Of a stretch of DNA of 64,000 nt, positions 27,776 through 36,319 are shown one piece after another. A program made the position numbers and the translations under genes. The notes beneath the pieces were generated by a model. The model was not told the origin of the DNA, did no database searches, and saw only the letters and a list, made by a program, of their open reading frames with translations. How positions within the stretch are numbered: the stretch's first letter is position 1; every line of letters begins with the position of its first letter. The DNA comes from Thorsellia kenyensis (GTDB taxonomy: Bacteria; Pseudomonadota; Gammaproteobacteria; Enterobacterales; Thorselliaceae): the NCBI RefSeq assembly GCF_042432445.1, contig NZ_JBHLXE010000013.1, forward strand, positions 124,001 to 188,000. The letters are read 5' to 3'.

Positions 27776-30016
27776 TTATCGAGCTATTTTTACCTTGGTA
27801 TGTTTTGTCATCGCCGGCTGAAAGCTTTGCCTACGATTTTTTCTCTGCGCTTCACGCACCTCGTCACGACTAGGTGGGGGTACTAAACACTCTTTTTTAT
27901 TACCTATTAGATGTGTCAATCCCATAGTTTCTAGAGCTTCTCTTATCATTTTAAAATTAGCAGGATCATGATATCGCAATAAAGCTTTATGTAAACGACG
28001 TTGCTTATCACCTTTGGCACTCTCTACTTTTTCACTATTATGATCAATAGGCCTCAAAGGATTCTTTTCTGTATAATACATGGTTGTTGCATTTGCCATT
28101 GGAGAAGGATAAAAATTTTGAACCTGATCTAACCTGAATCGATTTTTCTTCAACCAAAGCGCAAGATTCACCATATCTTCATCCGTTGTACCTGGATGTG
28201 CCGATATAAAATAAGGAATAAGATATTGTTCTTTACCTGCTTTTTTAGAGTACATATCAAAAAGTTGTTTAAACTTATCATAAGTCCCCATACCAGGTTT
28301 CATCATTTTAGACAGAGGCCCTTCTTCCGTATGCTCTGGCGCTATTTTAAGGTAGCCTCCCACATGGTGCTCAGCTAACTCTTTAATATAACGAGGATCT
28401 TCCACGGCTAAATCATAACGGACCCCTGAGGCAATCAAAATCTTTTTGATTCCAGGTAAACTTCTCGCTTCACGATAAAGTTCGATAGTAGGCTCATGAT
28501 TTGTATCCATAAATGGACAGATGGTGGGATAAACACAAGAGGCCCTTCTGCATGACTCTTCTGCTTTAGGAGATGTGCATTTAAGCATATACATGTTCGC
28601 TGTAGGGCCACCTAAATCAGAAATAATACCTGTAAAGCCTGGCACTTTATCACGAATATCTTCGATTTCCCTGATGATCGATTCCTTTGAACGGCTTTGT
28701 ATAATTCGTCCCTCATGCTCTGTAATAGAACAAAAAGAACATCCACCATAACAACCACGCATAATATTAACGGAAAAGCGAATCATTTCGTATGCTGGTA
28801 TTTTCGCCCCACCATAACTTGGATGAGGAATCCTCTGATACGGTAAACCAAATACGCTGTCCATTTCATCAGTAGTCAAAGGAATAGCTGGTGGATTAGC
28901 CCATAGATATCTATCACCATGTTGTTGCATTAATGCACGCGCACAACCAGGATTAGTCTCATGGTGTAAAATGCGTGAAGCATGGGCATATAGTACTTTA
29001 TTGTTCGCTACTTGCTCGAAGCTAGGTAACAATATATATGTTTTTTCCCAAGGCCTTACCTTAGCGGGTTGAATTGTAATGCGCTGAGGCTCTGCAGCTT
29101 TTTTAATGTTTAATTTTTCATCGATTGCATCAATAGCAGAGATTGCATTTTCGTCTTTTGTTGGACCACCCTGTGTTTGACAGGCAAGATCTTCGCCATA
29201 TGGATTAGGTATAGGATCTATCTTTCCAGGGGTATCAAAATGAGTAGAATCAACCCCCTTCCAATCATAGCGTGGAAATTTACGTATCATGGCTGTACCA
29301 CGAATATCTTCAATTTCTTCTATCTTTTCACCAGCAGCTAAACGATGGGTTAATTCAACCAAAGGTCTTTCTGCATTGCCATAGATTAAAAAATCAGCTT
29401 TGGCATCAAATAAAATAGAACGTCTTACTTTATCAGACCAATAGTCATAATGAGCAATACGTCTAAGACTGGCTTCAATTCCACCTAGAACGACAGGGAC
29501 ATCAGCAAAGGCCTCTTTACAGCGTTGAGTGTATACAATGGAAGCTCTATCGGGGCGTTTACCCCCCTCATTATTGGGTGTGTAAGCATCATCGTGTCGC
29601 AATTTTCTATCAGCAGTGTAACGATTGATCATTGAGTCCATGTTACCTGCAGCAACACCAAAGTATAAATTGGGCTTACCAAGCTTCATGAAATCATTTT
29701 TATTGCTCCAATCAGGCTGAGCAATGATTCCCACGCGAAAGCCTTGAGCTTCTAAGAGCCTACCAACGATAGCCATACCAAAACTAGGGTGATCGACATA
29801 CGCATCACCTGTCACAATAATGACATCGCAACTATCCCAACCTAGAACATCCATCTCTTCTCGCGACATGGGTAAAAAGGGCGCAGTACCGTAGCACTCT
29901 GCCCAATAAGGGGTATACGAAAACAGATGTTTATCTGTTTTTATTAGAGACTCAGGTTTATTTTTTTCGAGTAAGTTTTTAGCTTGTAAATGTTTACCCT
30001 GATTGGTATTTGACAT
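27776..30016 (-). CDS. ygiQ: Radical SAM protein YgiQ
   Basis: This is a conserved radical S-adenosylmethionine protein of unknown substrate. The 746-aa product (E. coli about 739) has an N-terminal cobalamin-like/YgiQ domain. The radical SAM cluster motif C-x3-C-x2-C follows near residue 425 (GCYGGCSFCSITEHEGR), and the C-terminal DUF3362 region is present. The tail is basic (RKNRRQSFQPAMTKHTKVKIAR), as in relatives. The molecular function has not, to my knowledge, been established. Confidence 0.93.
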   Translation of the reverse strand: MSNTNQGKHLQAKNLLEKNKPESLIKTDKHLFSYTPYWAECYGTAPFLPMSREEMDVLGWDSCDVIIVTGDAYVDHPSFGMAIVGRLLEAQGFRVGIIAQPDWSNKNDFMKLGKPNLYFGVAAGNMDSMINRYTADRKLRHDDAYTPNNEGGKRPDRASIVYTQRCKEAFADVPVVLGGIEASLRRIAHYDYWSDKVRRSILFDAKADFLIYGNAERPLVELTHRLAAGEKIEEIEDIRGTAMIRKFPRYDWKGVDSTHFDTPGKIDPIPNPYGEDLACQTQGGPTKDENAISAIDAIDEKLNIKKAAEPQRITIQPAKVRPWEKTYILLPSFEQVANNKVLYAHASRILHHETNPGCARALMQQHGDRYLWANPPAIPLTTDEMDSVFGLPYQRIPHPSYGGAKIPAYEMIRFSVNIMRGCYGGCSFCSITEHEGRIIQSRSKESIIREIEDIRDKVPGFTGIISDLGGPTANMYMLKCTSPKAEESCRRASCVYPTICPFMDTNHEPTIELYREARSLPGIKKILIASGVRYDLAVEDPRYIKELAEHHVGGYLKIAPEHTEEGPLSKMMKPGMGTYDKFKQLFDMYSKKAGKEQYLIPYFISAHPGTTDEDMVNLALWLKKNRFRLDQVQNFYPSPMANATTMYYTEKNPLRPIDHNSEKVESAKGDKQRRLHKALLRYHDPANFKMIREALETMGLTHLIGNKKECLVPPPSRDEVREAQRKNRRQSFQPAMTKHTKVKIAR

Positions 30017-30335
30017 ATTTTTTAGTTTTATTTTTAAAAGAATGTGGAATATCGACTATGATTACGCACAATTAGGTAATAAGCGATGACATGAACTAGA
30101 ACATTATAGCTGTTGCTTAGGATTCTTCAAAGTAAAGAGTCACGTTAATTAATTAAATTTACGATTTTATTCTACAACACCTTAAAAATCAAAATACATT
30201 AGACTATTTTAATTTAGGTAAAGATCTATGTAATCAAGTAAAACATTAGTGAAAATAAATTTTTTCTTTGAAGTTATAGTTAGAAAAGTTTGATTCTGAG
30301 GTAAACAAAATGATTAGATTAAGAGTTGATAATTT
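30017..30335. other. Intergenic region between ygiQ and tRNA-Asn
   Basis: These 319 AT-rich bases have no supported gene. They hold the ygiQ promoter and the 3' end of the tRNA-Asn transcript. I see no clear hairpin. Confidence 0.4.
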
Positions 30336-30412
30336 TGGCTCCCCTGGCTGGATTCGAACCAGCGACCTGCGGATTAACAGTCCGTCGCTCTAACCGACTG
30401 AGCTACAGAGGA
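30336..30412 (-). tRNA. tRNA-Asn (GUU), second copy
   Basis: This is 77 bases including an encoded CCA. The 5' arm TCCTCTG pairs with CAGGGGA (one G-U pair). The D-loop region is AGCTCAGTCGGTTAGAG, the anticodon loop is CTGTTAA (anticodon GTT), and the T-loop is GGTTCGAATCC. The sequence is identical to the copy at 30436-30512, from which it is separated by 23 bases, so the two are probably one transcript. Confidence 0.97.
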
Positions 30413-30435
30413 ATTACAAAATATTATTTTTAAGT

Positions 30436-30512
30436 TGGCTCCCCTGGCTGGATTCGAACCAGCGACCTGCGGATTAACAGTCCGTCGCTCTAACCGACTG
30501 AGCTACAGAGGA
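30436..30512 (-). tRNA. tRNA-Asn (GUU), first copy
   Basis: This is an identical 77-base tRNA-Asn with anticodon GTT and encoded CCA. It is the promoter-proximal copy of a tandem pair. A near-consensus promoter lies just upstream at 30533-30561. Confidence 0.97.
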
Positions 30513-30532
30513 ACATCCTAAAAACAGCGCAA

Positions 30533-30561
30533 ATGATATCGATATATTTAACAGTTGTCAA
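30533..30561 (-). promoter_or_regulatory. Promoter of the tRNA-Asn pair
   Basis: On the - strand there is a perfect -35 TTGACA (30556-30561), a 17-base spacer and -10 TATCAT (30533-30538). A GC-rich GCGC follows near the expected start site. A GC-rich discriminator is typical of stable-RNA promoters under stringent control. Confidence 0.85.
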
Positions 30562-31333
30562 AGCAATTTTGCAAAAAAATACTCAAGTGTTTAACTAATA
30601 ACCAAAAGGAGGGGGATTTAACTGTTCAATACTTTTAACTGGCAAGATTCAAAATACACGCTTTATATGTTTAGGGTAAAAATTATCTTGATAGCAACTC
30701 TACGCCTAATTATGACTAATGAAGTGAAAACTCGTATTTAGGCTTTGAAGACAAATAATGCATTACTCTGAGTATATACATACTAGGTTTTTAGACATTT
30801 TTGAATTTCAATTAATTTATTTATTTCTTGTGATGCAGTTCTATTTTTAACTCATTAATTGAAAATTAATGAAAAAAACAACTCAATGTTTTTCATTTTA
30901 TGGTATTTTGCTGCAATGTAGTCATTCCTATATAATCAATTTGTTGACGTTAATTATATCTATAAATACTATATTTCGAGATAAATATCTATTGTAGCTA
31001 TGCTAGTTGCTATAAACAACAAATTGAATGATTTATAGAATATAACGCTTAACTTAACCTAAAATGACAGCTAAATTCAAAGCCCAGATTTTAACAATAC
31101 ATCAACCAGTGGATTTATTAACAAAGAGTGAAGTGTATCAAAAATCTAATTATTTTTTCTCTATCACGAATGATATTAATGATTAATGGCGACAAAAGAT
31201 AAATACTTATGGTAATATCTCTCACTTTATTTGAATGCAAATTGCTTAACTAATTATAACCAATTGAATTAAAGGTTCTTAATTTATTAGGCAATTACGA
31301 ATAATGAATTCTAAAAACTATCGACTATCTATT
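30562..31333. other. Long AT-rich region upstream of aroQ
   Basis: This is about 770 bases without a convincing gene. A promoter-like pair occurs on the + strand, TTGACG at 30944-30949 and TACTAT at 30967-30972 with a 17-base spacer. A 40-codon ORF at 31064-31186 (starts MTAKFKAQILTIHQPVDLLT) has no clear ribosome site. Either could belong to a small RNA or peptide, or the promoter may give aroQ a long 5' leader. Confidence 0.35.
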
Positions 31334-31786
31334 ATGCAAAAAAATTTCAATATTCTCATTCTTAATGGGCCGAATCTTAATATGCTAGGAATTAGAGAGC
31401 CTGAGAAATATGGTGCTTTAACGCTCGGCAATATTATTGAGCAACTAAAAACAAAATATTCAACTCAAGATATCACATTGGCTGATTTTCAGTCTAATGC
31501 TGAACACGAACTAATTGAAAAAATTCATAAAGGATATAAAAAAATAGATTTTATTATAATTAATCCTGGTGCGTTTACGCATACAAGTGTAGCCATAAGA
31601 GATGCTTTGTTATCAGTCAATATTCCTTTTATTGAAGTTCATCTTTCAAACGTCCATGCAAGAGAACCCTTTAGACACCACTCGTATCTTTCAGACGTAG
31701 CTAAAGCAGTTATTTGTGGAATGGGCCACAAAGGATATGATTATGCAGTCGATTTTGCTATCGACTCACTACGCAAAATGTCATAG
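31334..31786 (+). CDS. aroQ: 3-dehydroquinate dehydratase, type II
   Basis: This is the shikimate-pathway enzyme that dehydrates 3-dehydroquinate to 3-dehydroshikimate. The product is 150 aa from ATG 31334 (MQKNFNILILNGPNLNMLG), the start that matches the usual N-terminus. The frame is open to another ATG at 31304. LNGPNLNMLGIREP carries the flexible-loop region with the catalytic Arg. FIIINPGAFTHTSVAIRDAL, EVHLSNVHAREPFRHHS and the catalytic His are present. E. coli uses the unrelated type I enzyme AroD, whereas Pasteurellaceae-like lineages use this type. accB follows after 128 bases. Confidence 0.93.
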   Translation: MQKNFNILILNGPNLNMLGIREPEKYGALTLGNIIEQLKTKYSTQDITLADFQSNAEHELIEKIHKGYKKIDFIIINPGAFTHTSVAIRDALLSVNIPFIEVHLSNVHAREPFRHHSYLSDVAKAVICGMGHKGYDYAVDFAIDSLRKMS

Positions 31787-31838
31787 TGCTATATCATTAT
31801 CCAGAAAAATCAAATAAAATACCTTAAAAATTCTAATT

Positions 31839-31866
31839 ATGACAATTTAATTCGCTGTTTTATGAT
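31839..31866 (+). promoter_or_regulatory. Probable accBC promoter
   Basis: ATGACA (31839-31844) and TATGAT (31861-31866) are separated by 16 bases, about 50 bases before the accB start. The match is good but not tested. Autoregulation by AccB, known in E. coli, cannot be judged here. Confidence 0.45.
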
Positions 31867-31914
31867 GACACTTTAAAACGCAATATTCACTATTTAAAAC
31901 AAGAGAGAGACATT

Positions 31915-32388
31915 ATGGATATTAAAAAAATTGAAAAATTAATCGAATTACTTGAAAATTCGGGTGTATCAGAGATAGAAATTACTGAAGGTGAAGATTC
32001 AGTTCGCATCTCACGCCATGCTCCAAATCAAGTTGTTGCCATGCCGCAAATGCAGCCTATGTATGCTCCTGCAGCCCAAGCTCCTGTTCAAAACTTAAGT
32101 GCAGCCGTTGCAACTCAAACCAGCATGTCTGCGGAAGCACCAGCGGCTATTTCTGGTCATACAGTGAAATCACCAATGGTCGGTACTTTCTATCGCTCAC
32201 CAAGCCCTGAATCAGCAGCATTTGTTGAAGTAGGTCAAAAAGTCACTGTAGGTGACACGATCTGCATCGTTGAAGCGATGAAAATGATGAATCAAATCGA
32301 AGCAGATAAATCAGGTACTGTGACTGCTATCCTTGTAGAAAATGGTCAAGCTGTAGAATTTGACCAACCTATGATTGTTATCGAATAA
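31915..32388 (+). CDS. accB: Biotin carboxyl carrier protein of acetyl-CoA carboxylase
   Basis: This is the carrier subunit of acetyl-CoA carboxylase, which makes malonyl-CoA for fatty acid synthesis. The 157-aa product (E. coli 156) has an N-terminal domain (1-40), an Ala/Pro/Gln-rich flexible linker (about 42-75) and a C-terminal biotinyl domain. The biotinylated lysine is K123 in VEAMKMMNQIEADKSG. A GAGAGAGA ribosome site precedes the ATG. accC starts 31 bases downstream in the conserved accBC operon. Confidence 0.97.
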   Translation: MDIKKIEKLIELLENSGVSEIEITEGEDSVRISRHAPNQVVAMPQMQPMYAPAAQAPVQNLSAAVATQTSMSAEAPAAISGHTVKSPMVGTFYRSPSPESAAFVEVGQKVTVGDTICIVEAMKMMNQIEADKSGTVTAILVENGQAVEFDQPMIVIE

Positions 32389-32419
32389 TCTATTCATCGA
32401 ACAAGACATTGAGGTTAAC

Positions 32420-33760
32420 ATGTTAAATAAAGTACTTATTGCAAATCGTGGAGAAATAGCTCTTCGAATTTTGCGTGCTTGTAAAGAATTGGGAATTAAA
32501 ACGGTAGCAGTTCACTCTACTGCCGATAGAGATTTAAAACACGTTTTACTTGCTGATGAAACTTTATGTATTGGTCCTGCTCCATCTGTAAAAAGTTACT
32601 TGAATATTCCAGCAATAATTTCTGCTGCAGAAGTCACAGGAGCTGATGCTATCCATCCAGGATATGGTTTTTTAGCTGAGAATGCAGATTTTGCTGAGCA
32701 AGTGGAACATTCTGGTTTTATTTTCATCGGTCCTAAAGCTGACACTATACGTCTTATGGGAGATAAAGTTTCCGCTATTAGTGCAATGAAAAAAGCGGGC
32801 GTTCCATGCGTTCCTGGATCTGATGGTCCATTAACTGAAGATATGGCGCTGAATCGTGAATTAGCAAAAAAAATTGGATATCCTATCATTGTAAAAGCAT
32901 CTGGTGGCGGTGGTGGTCGTGGAATGCGCGTCATTCGTTCAGAAGAGGAACTTGAATCTTCTATCATCATGACTAAAGCTGAAGCAAAAGCTGCATTTAA
33001 TAATGATATGGTTTACATGGAAAAATTCCTTGAAAATCCAAGACACATTGAAATTCAGGTGATGGCAGACGGTCAAGGTAATGCTGTTTATTTAGGTGAA
33101 CGTGACTGTTCAATGCAACGCCGCCACCAAAAAGTAGTAGAAGAAGCTCCAGCGCCTGGTATTAGTGAGGCCGATCGTAAGCGTATTGGTGAACGTTGTA
33201 CAAATGCTTGTATAGAAATTGGTTATCGCGGTGCAGGTACTTTTGAATTTTTATACGAAAATGGTGAATTTTACTTTATAGAAATGAATACCCGTATTCA
33301 AGTAGAACATCCTGTAACTGAAATGGTTACCAGTGTTGATTTAATTAAAGAGCAACTCCGTGTTGCTGCAGGATTACCACTGACAATTAAACAATCCGAT
33401 ATCAAGCTCACGGGTCATGCGATTGAATGTCGAATAAATGCTGAAGATCCAGAATCTTTTTTACCAAGCCCAGGTAAAATAACTCGCTTCCATGCTCCAG
33501 GTGGAATGGGGATCCGTTGGGAGTCCCATATCTATGCTGGTTACAGTGTTCCACCTCACTACGATTCAATGATAGGTAAATTAATTACTTACGGAGAAAC
33601 AAGGGAAGTGGCTATTGCTCGAATGAAAAATGCCCTTAATGAATTAATTGTTGATGGCATCAAAACTAACATTCCATTACAACAAAAAATTATGAATGAT
33701 GAAAACTTCCAGAAAGGGGGAACAAACATTCATTATTTAGAGAAAAAACTCGGTTTGTAA
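32420..33760 (+). CDS. accC: Biotin carboxylase of acetyl-CoA carboxylase
   Basis: This is the ATP-dependent biotin carboxylase subunit, an ATP-grasp enzyme. The start is ATG 32420 (MLNKVLIANRGEIALRILRA), the standard N-terminus, behind GAGG. The frame is open 15 codons further up. It is 446 aa (E. coli 449). The glycine-rich ATP loop KASGGGGGRGMRV, the HIEIQVMAD strand and the active-site block EMNTRIQVEHPVTEM are intact. A terminator follows at 33789-33821. Confidence 0.97.
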   Translation: MLNKVLIANRGEIALRILRACKELGIKTVAVHSTADRDLKHVLLADETLCIGPAPSVKSYLNIPAIISAAEVTGADAIHPGYGFLAENADFAEQVEHSGFIFIGPKADTIRLMGDKVSAISAMKKAGVPCVPGSDGPLTEDMALNRELAKKIGYPIIVKASGGGGGRGMRVIRSEEELESSIIMTKAEAKAAFNNDMVYMEKFLENPRHIEIQVMADGQGNAVYLGERDCSMQRRHQKVVEEAPAPGISEADRKRIGERCTNACIEIGYRGAGTFEFLYENGEFYFIEMNTRIQVEHPVTEMVTSVDLIKEQLRVAAGLPLTIKQSDIKLTGHAIECRINAEDPESFLPSPGKITRFHAPGGMGIRWESHIYAGYSVPPHYDSMIGKLITYGETREVAIARMKNALNELIVDGIKTNIPLQQKIMNDENFQKGGTNIHYLEKKLGL

Positions 33761-33788
33761 CACGAAACTTTATGTAATGTTAATTTAA

Positions 33789-33821
33789 GCCCTCAGTGCA
33801 TGCACATGAGGGCATTTTTTT
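33789..33821 (+). terminator. Terminator after accBC, abutting prmA
   Basis: GCCCTCA (33789-33795) pairs with TGAGGGC (33807-33813) across GTGCATGCACA, which is itself self-complementary, followed by A and seven T. The prmA ribosome site GGGGGC begins at 33822, right after the T tract. Confidence 0.85.
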
Positions 33822-33830
33822 GGGGGCTAT

Positions 33831-34715
33831 ATGGCTTGGATACAAATTAAAATACCTGCTTTAGATAAGCATGCAAACCGAATAAGTGATGCATTGATGG
33901 GATTTGGTGCACTGAGTGTCACATTTCAAGATACGCACGACGACCCTGTTTATGAACCTTTGCCAGGTGAGACTTTACTTTGGCATAATACAGATATTAT
34001 TGGGCTATTTGATGCAGAGCATGACATGCAAAAAGTCATAAAACAGCTAAGTTATGTTTCCATTCTAGGACCTAATTTCAAACATAAAATTGAGCAAATT
34101 GAAGACAAAGATTGGGAGCGAGAATGGATGGATAATTTTCATCCGATGCAATTTGGTAAACGGTTATGGATTTGCCCAAGTTGGAAAGAAGCCCCTCACC
34201 CTGATGCGGTAAATGTACTTTTAGATCCAGGCCTTGCTTTTGGAACTGGGACGCATCCTACAACCTCCTTATGCCTAAGTTGGTTAGATGGCCTTGATTT
34301 ATTAGATAAAACAGTAATCGATTTTGGTTGTGGTTCTGGCATTTTAGCGATTGCTGCATTAAAGTTAGGTGCAAAATCAGCTATTGGTATTGATATCGAT
34401 CCTCAGGCAATAGAAGCCAGTTTAGATAATGCGAAAAGAAATGGCGTTGAGGACAGATTAACGTTATATCTTTCTCAAAATGCTCCTGATAATCTGAAAG
34501 CGGATGTCGTGGTGGCTAATATTTTGGCAGGTCCACTTAAGGAGTTAGCGCCATTGATAAAAGCTAAAGTGAATTCCAAAGGGTTGATTGGACTTTCTGG
34601 TGTTCTTGCATCACAAGCTGAAGAGGTTGCTTTAGCCTATGTGGAAGATTTTACTATTGATGAGATTGCGGAAAAAGAGGAGTGGTGCAGAATTACTGGT
34701 GTTTCCAAACAATAG
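33831..34715 (+). CDS. prmA: Ribosomal protein L11 methyltransferase
   Basis: This is an S-adenosylmethionine-dependent enzyme that trimethylates ribosomal protein L11. The 294-aa product (E. coli 293) has an N-terminal substrate-recognition domain (MAWIQIKIPALDKHANRISD) and a Rossmann methyltransferase domain. The latter carries VIDFGCGSGILAIAALKLGA near residue 160 and the active-site NILAGPL near 228. The accBC terminator ends directly before its ribosome site, so prmA must be transcribed by read-through or from a promoter inside accC. Confidence 0.95.
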   Translation: MAWIQIKIPALDKHANRISDALMGFGALSVTFQDTHDDPVYEPLPGETLLWHNTDIIGLFDAEHDMQKVIKQLSYVSILGPNFKHKIEQIEDKDWEREWMDNFHPMQFGKRLWICPSWKEAPHPDAVNVLLDPGLAFGTGTHPTTSLCLSWLDGLDLLDKTVIDFGCGSGILAIAALKLGAKSAIGIDIDPQAIEASLDNAKRNGVEDRLTLYLSQNAPDNLKADVVVANILAGPLKELAPLIKAKVNSKGLIGLSGVLASQAEEVALAYVEDFTIDEIAEKEEWCRITGVSKQ

Positions 34716-34929
34716 CTCAAACAAGATAAAAAACGCCATAAATGCCAAAGCAGTTAAAATTTCTTATTTTAAGAGACTATTCTTTTTGCAGTTAATGAAA
34801 GAAGAGTGAAATTTCATCCTTTCACTCAATAACATGGCAGCTATACTGTATAAAATCCCTCTGTTTTTATTAGTATGATCTATTTTCGCGAGAATTAGGT
34901 ATTCGCCAAAAATAGATAGAAAGCCTAGA

Positions 34930-34950
34930 GGCCTCAAAAGCCATGAGGCC
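34930..34950 (-). terminator. Hairpin after the Set-type efflux gene
   Basis: GGCCTCA (34930-34936) pairs with TGAGGCC (34944-34950) around a 7-base loop. It sits 25 bases past the stop of the - strand efflux gene. The following bases are only moderately T-rich, so it is a plausible but imperfect terminator. Confidence 0.5.
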
Positions 34951-34974
34951 ATCCTGTTAATTAGATAGCTTTAC

Positions 34975-36285
34975 TCAACTCAGACCTTTAACATTATTTT
35001 CATCTTCTAGTTCATTTTTTTCAGAATTAGAACGCGACTTAATAAAGCTAAGACAAATAAGTGCTATGATAGCGAGCGAACCTGCGAAGTAAAATATTCC
35101 TATATATCCCCACAATTGTACGACAATTGCAAAACCCATCCCACTTAATAAAGAACCTAAACGTCCTGAATTCATGAAGAGTGTTGTTGCGTTCCCCGCT
35201 TGATTAGGCATTAATTCTTGAAAGTAAATGATGCCAATACTCGCGAGTAAACCAATGAACATCGCATTAAAAATTTGAGCTGATAGCAAAACCCAAGTTG
35301 ATGAGGCTTGACTCATAGTTAAATAAAACAATAAAGCACAACAAGCTCCTGCAATAAGGATGTACTTTTTAGGGACTTTATTGGCAAAAAAACCGGTCAA
35401 AATAATGAAAGGGATCTCTATGCCAGCCACAACTCCCATCATTAACCCAGGTAAACTCTCAGGTAATTTTAATGTTTCAACGATATAGAGTGGCATAGTT
35501 ATAATGTACATACCGTTAGCAGCAAATAAAAAGGTGCAAGATAGCATCAAGAGCAGAACAGTTAAATTTAATTTAGATTTGGGTTTACTTTCATTGCTCA
35601 CCGTGCGTTTTCTCACAGCCAATACTTTTATCTTAGGAAGATAGGCCAATATAAGACAGAATGACAACAGCAAGCTGATGGCTGAAAATAGATAAAGTGC
35701 GGTGAAGTCATAATGGACAATCATAAAAAAGGCAATAGGCGGGCCTAACACCCAAGCTAAAGAAATGCCTGCACGCATTGTAGACATAAATAAATCCGAT
35801 GTTTTCCCTCTTTGCATGGTAAATTCTCGAGCCATTGCAAATAGCTGTGCATGAACAATGCCTGCCACGCTCGACAAAAAAATCCCTAATATAAGCAATA
35901 ACCAATAATTACGGCTAAAGGCAAATAAGGCACATTGCATTACTCCAAAAATACAACCATAAGCAATAAGTCTTTTTCTGTCACCAGCTTTATCTGACAA
36001 AACGCCAATAAATTGTCCTATCATCATGCCAACTAACGCGTTGGTGAAAAAAAATGCACCTATCCAAAAAGAAGGGGTTTTCTCACTCTCTTTAATAAAA
36101 AAAGGTTGAATACTTGGTAAATTGACGTGTTCTTTCAAAAATGTACTTAGCACAGGGATTTGTAATGCACCTGTGACACCAACAAGAAATGTAGAGAGTA
36201 AAAAAGTAATTATAATTGCATTTTCGTTTTTATGGAATTCATTATCCTGAATAGGATCCTTACCTTTAAAACCCCTAAAACTCAT
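34975..36285 (-). CDS. Major facilitator, sugar efflux transporter (SetA/SetB-like)
   Basis: This is a 436-aa inner-membrane protein with about 12 hydrophobic helices and a central basic loop (RKRTVSNESKPKSK). Segments such as GQFIGVLSDKAGDRKRLIAYG (the MFS loop 2-3 motif), FAMAREFTMQRGKTSDLFMSTMRAGISLAWVLGPP and FQELMPNQAGNATTLFMNSGRLG resemble the SET family, which exports sugars and sugar analogues. The substrate here is unknown. It lies 34 bases after yejM on the same strand, so the two are probably co-transcribed. Confidence 0.75.
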   Translation of the reverse strand: MSFRGFKGKDPIQDNEFHKNENAIIITFLLSTFLVGVTGALQIPVLSTFLKEHVNLPSIQPFFIKESEKTPSFWIGAFFFTNALVGMMIGQFIGVLSDKAGDRKRLIAYGCIFGVMQCALFAFSRNYWLLLILGIFLSSVAGIVHAQLFAMAREFTMQRGKTSDLFMSTMRAGISLAWVLGPPIAFFMIVHYDFTALYLFSAISLLLSFCLILAYLPKIKVLAVRKRTVSNESKPKSKLNLTVLLLMLSCTFLFAANGMYIITMPLYIVETLKLPESLPGLMMGVVAGIEIPFIILTGFFANKVPKKYILIAGACCALLFYLTMSQASSTWVLLSAQIFNAMFIGLLASIGIIYFQELMPNQAGNATTLFMNSGRLGSLLSGMGFAIVVQLWGYIGIFYFAGSLAIIALICLSFIKSRSNSEKNELEDENNVKGLS

Positions 36286-36319
36286 GCTACTCTCCCATTA
36301 ATACTGACTAATAAATCAA

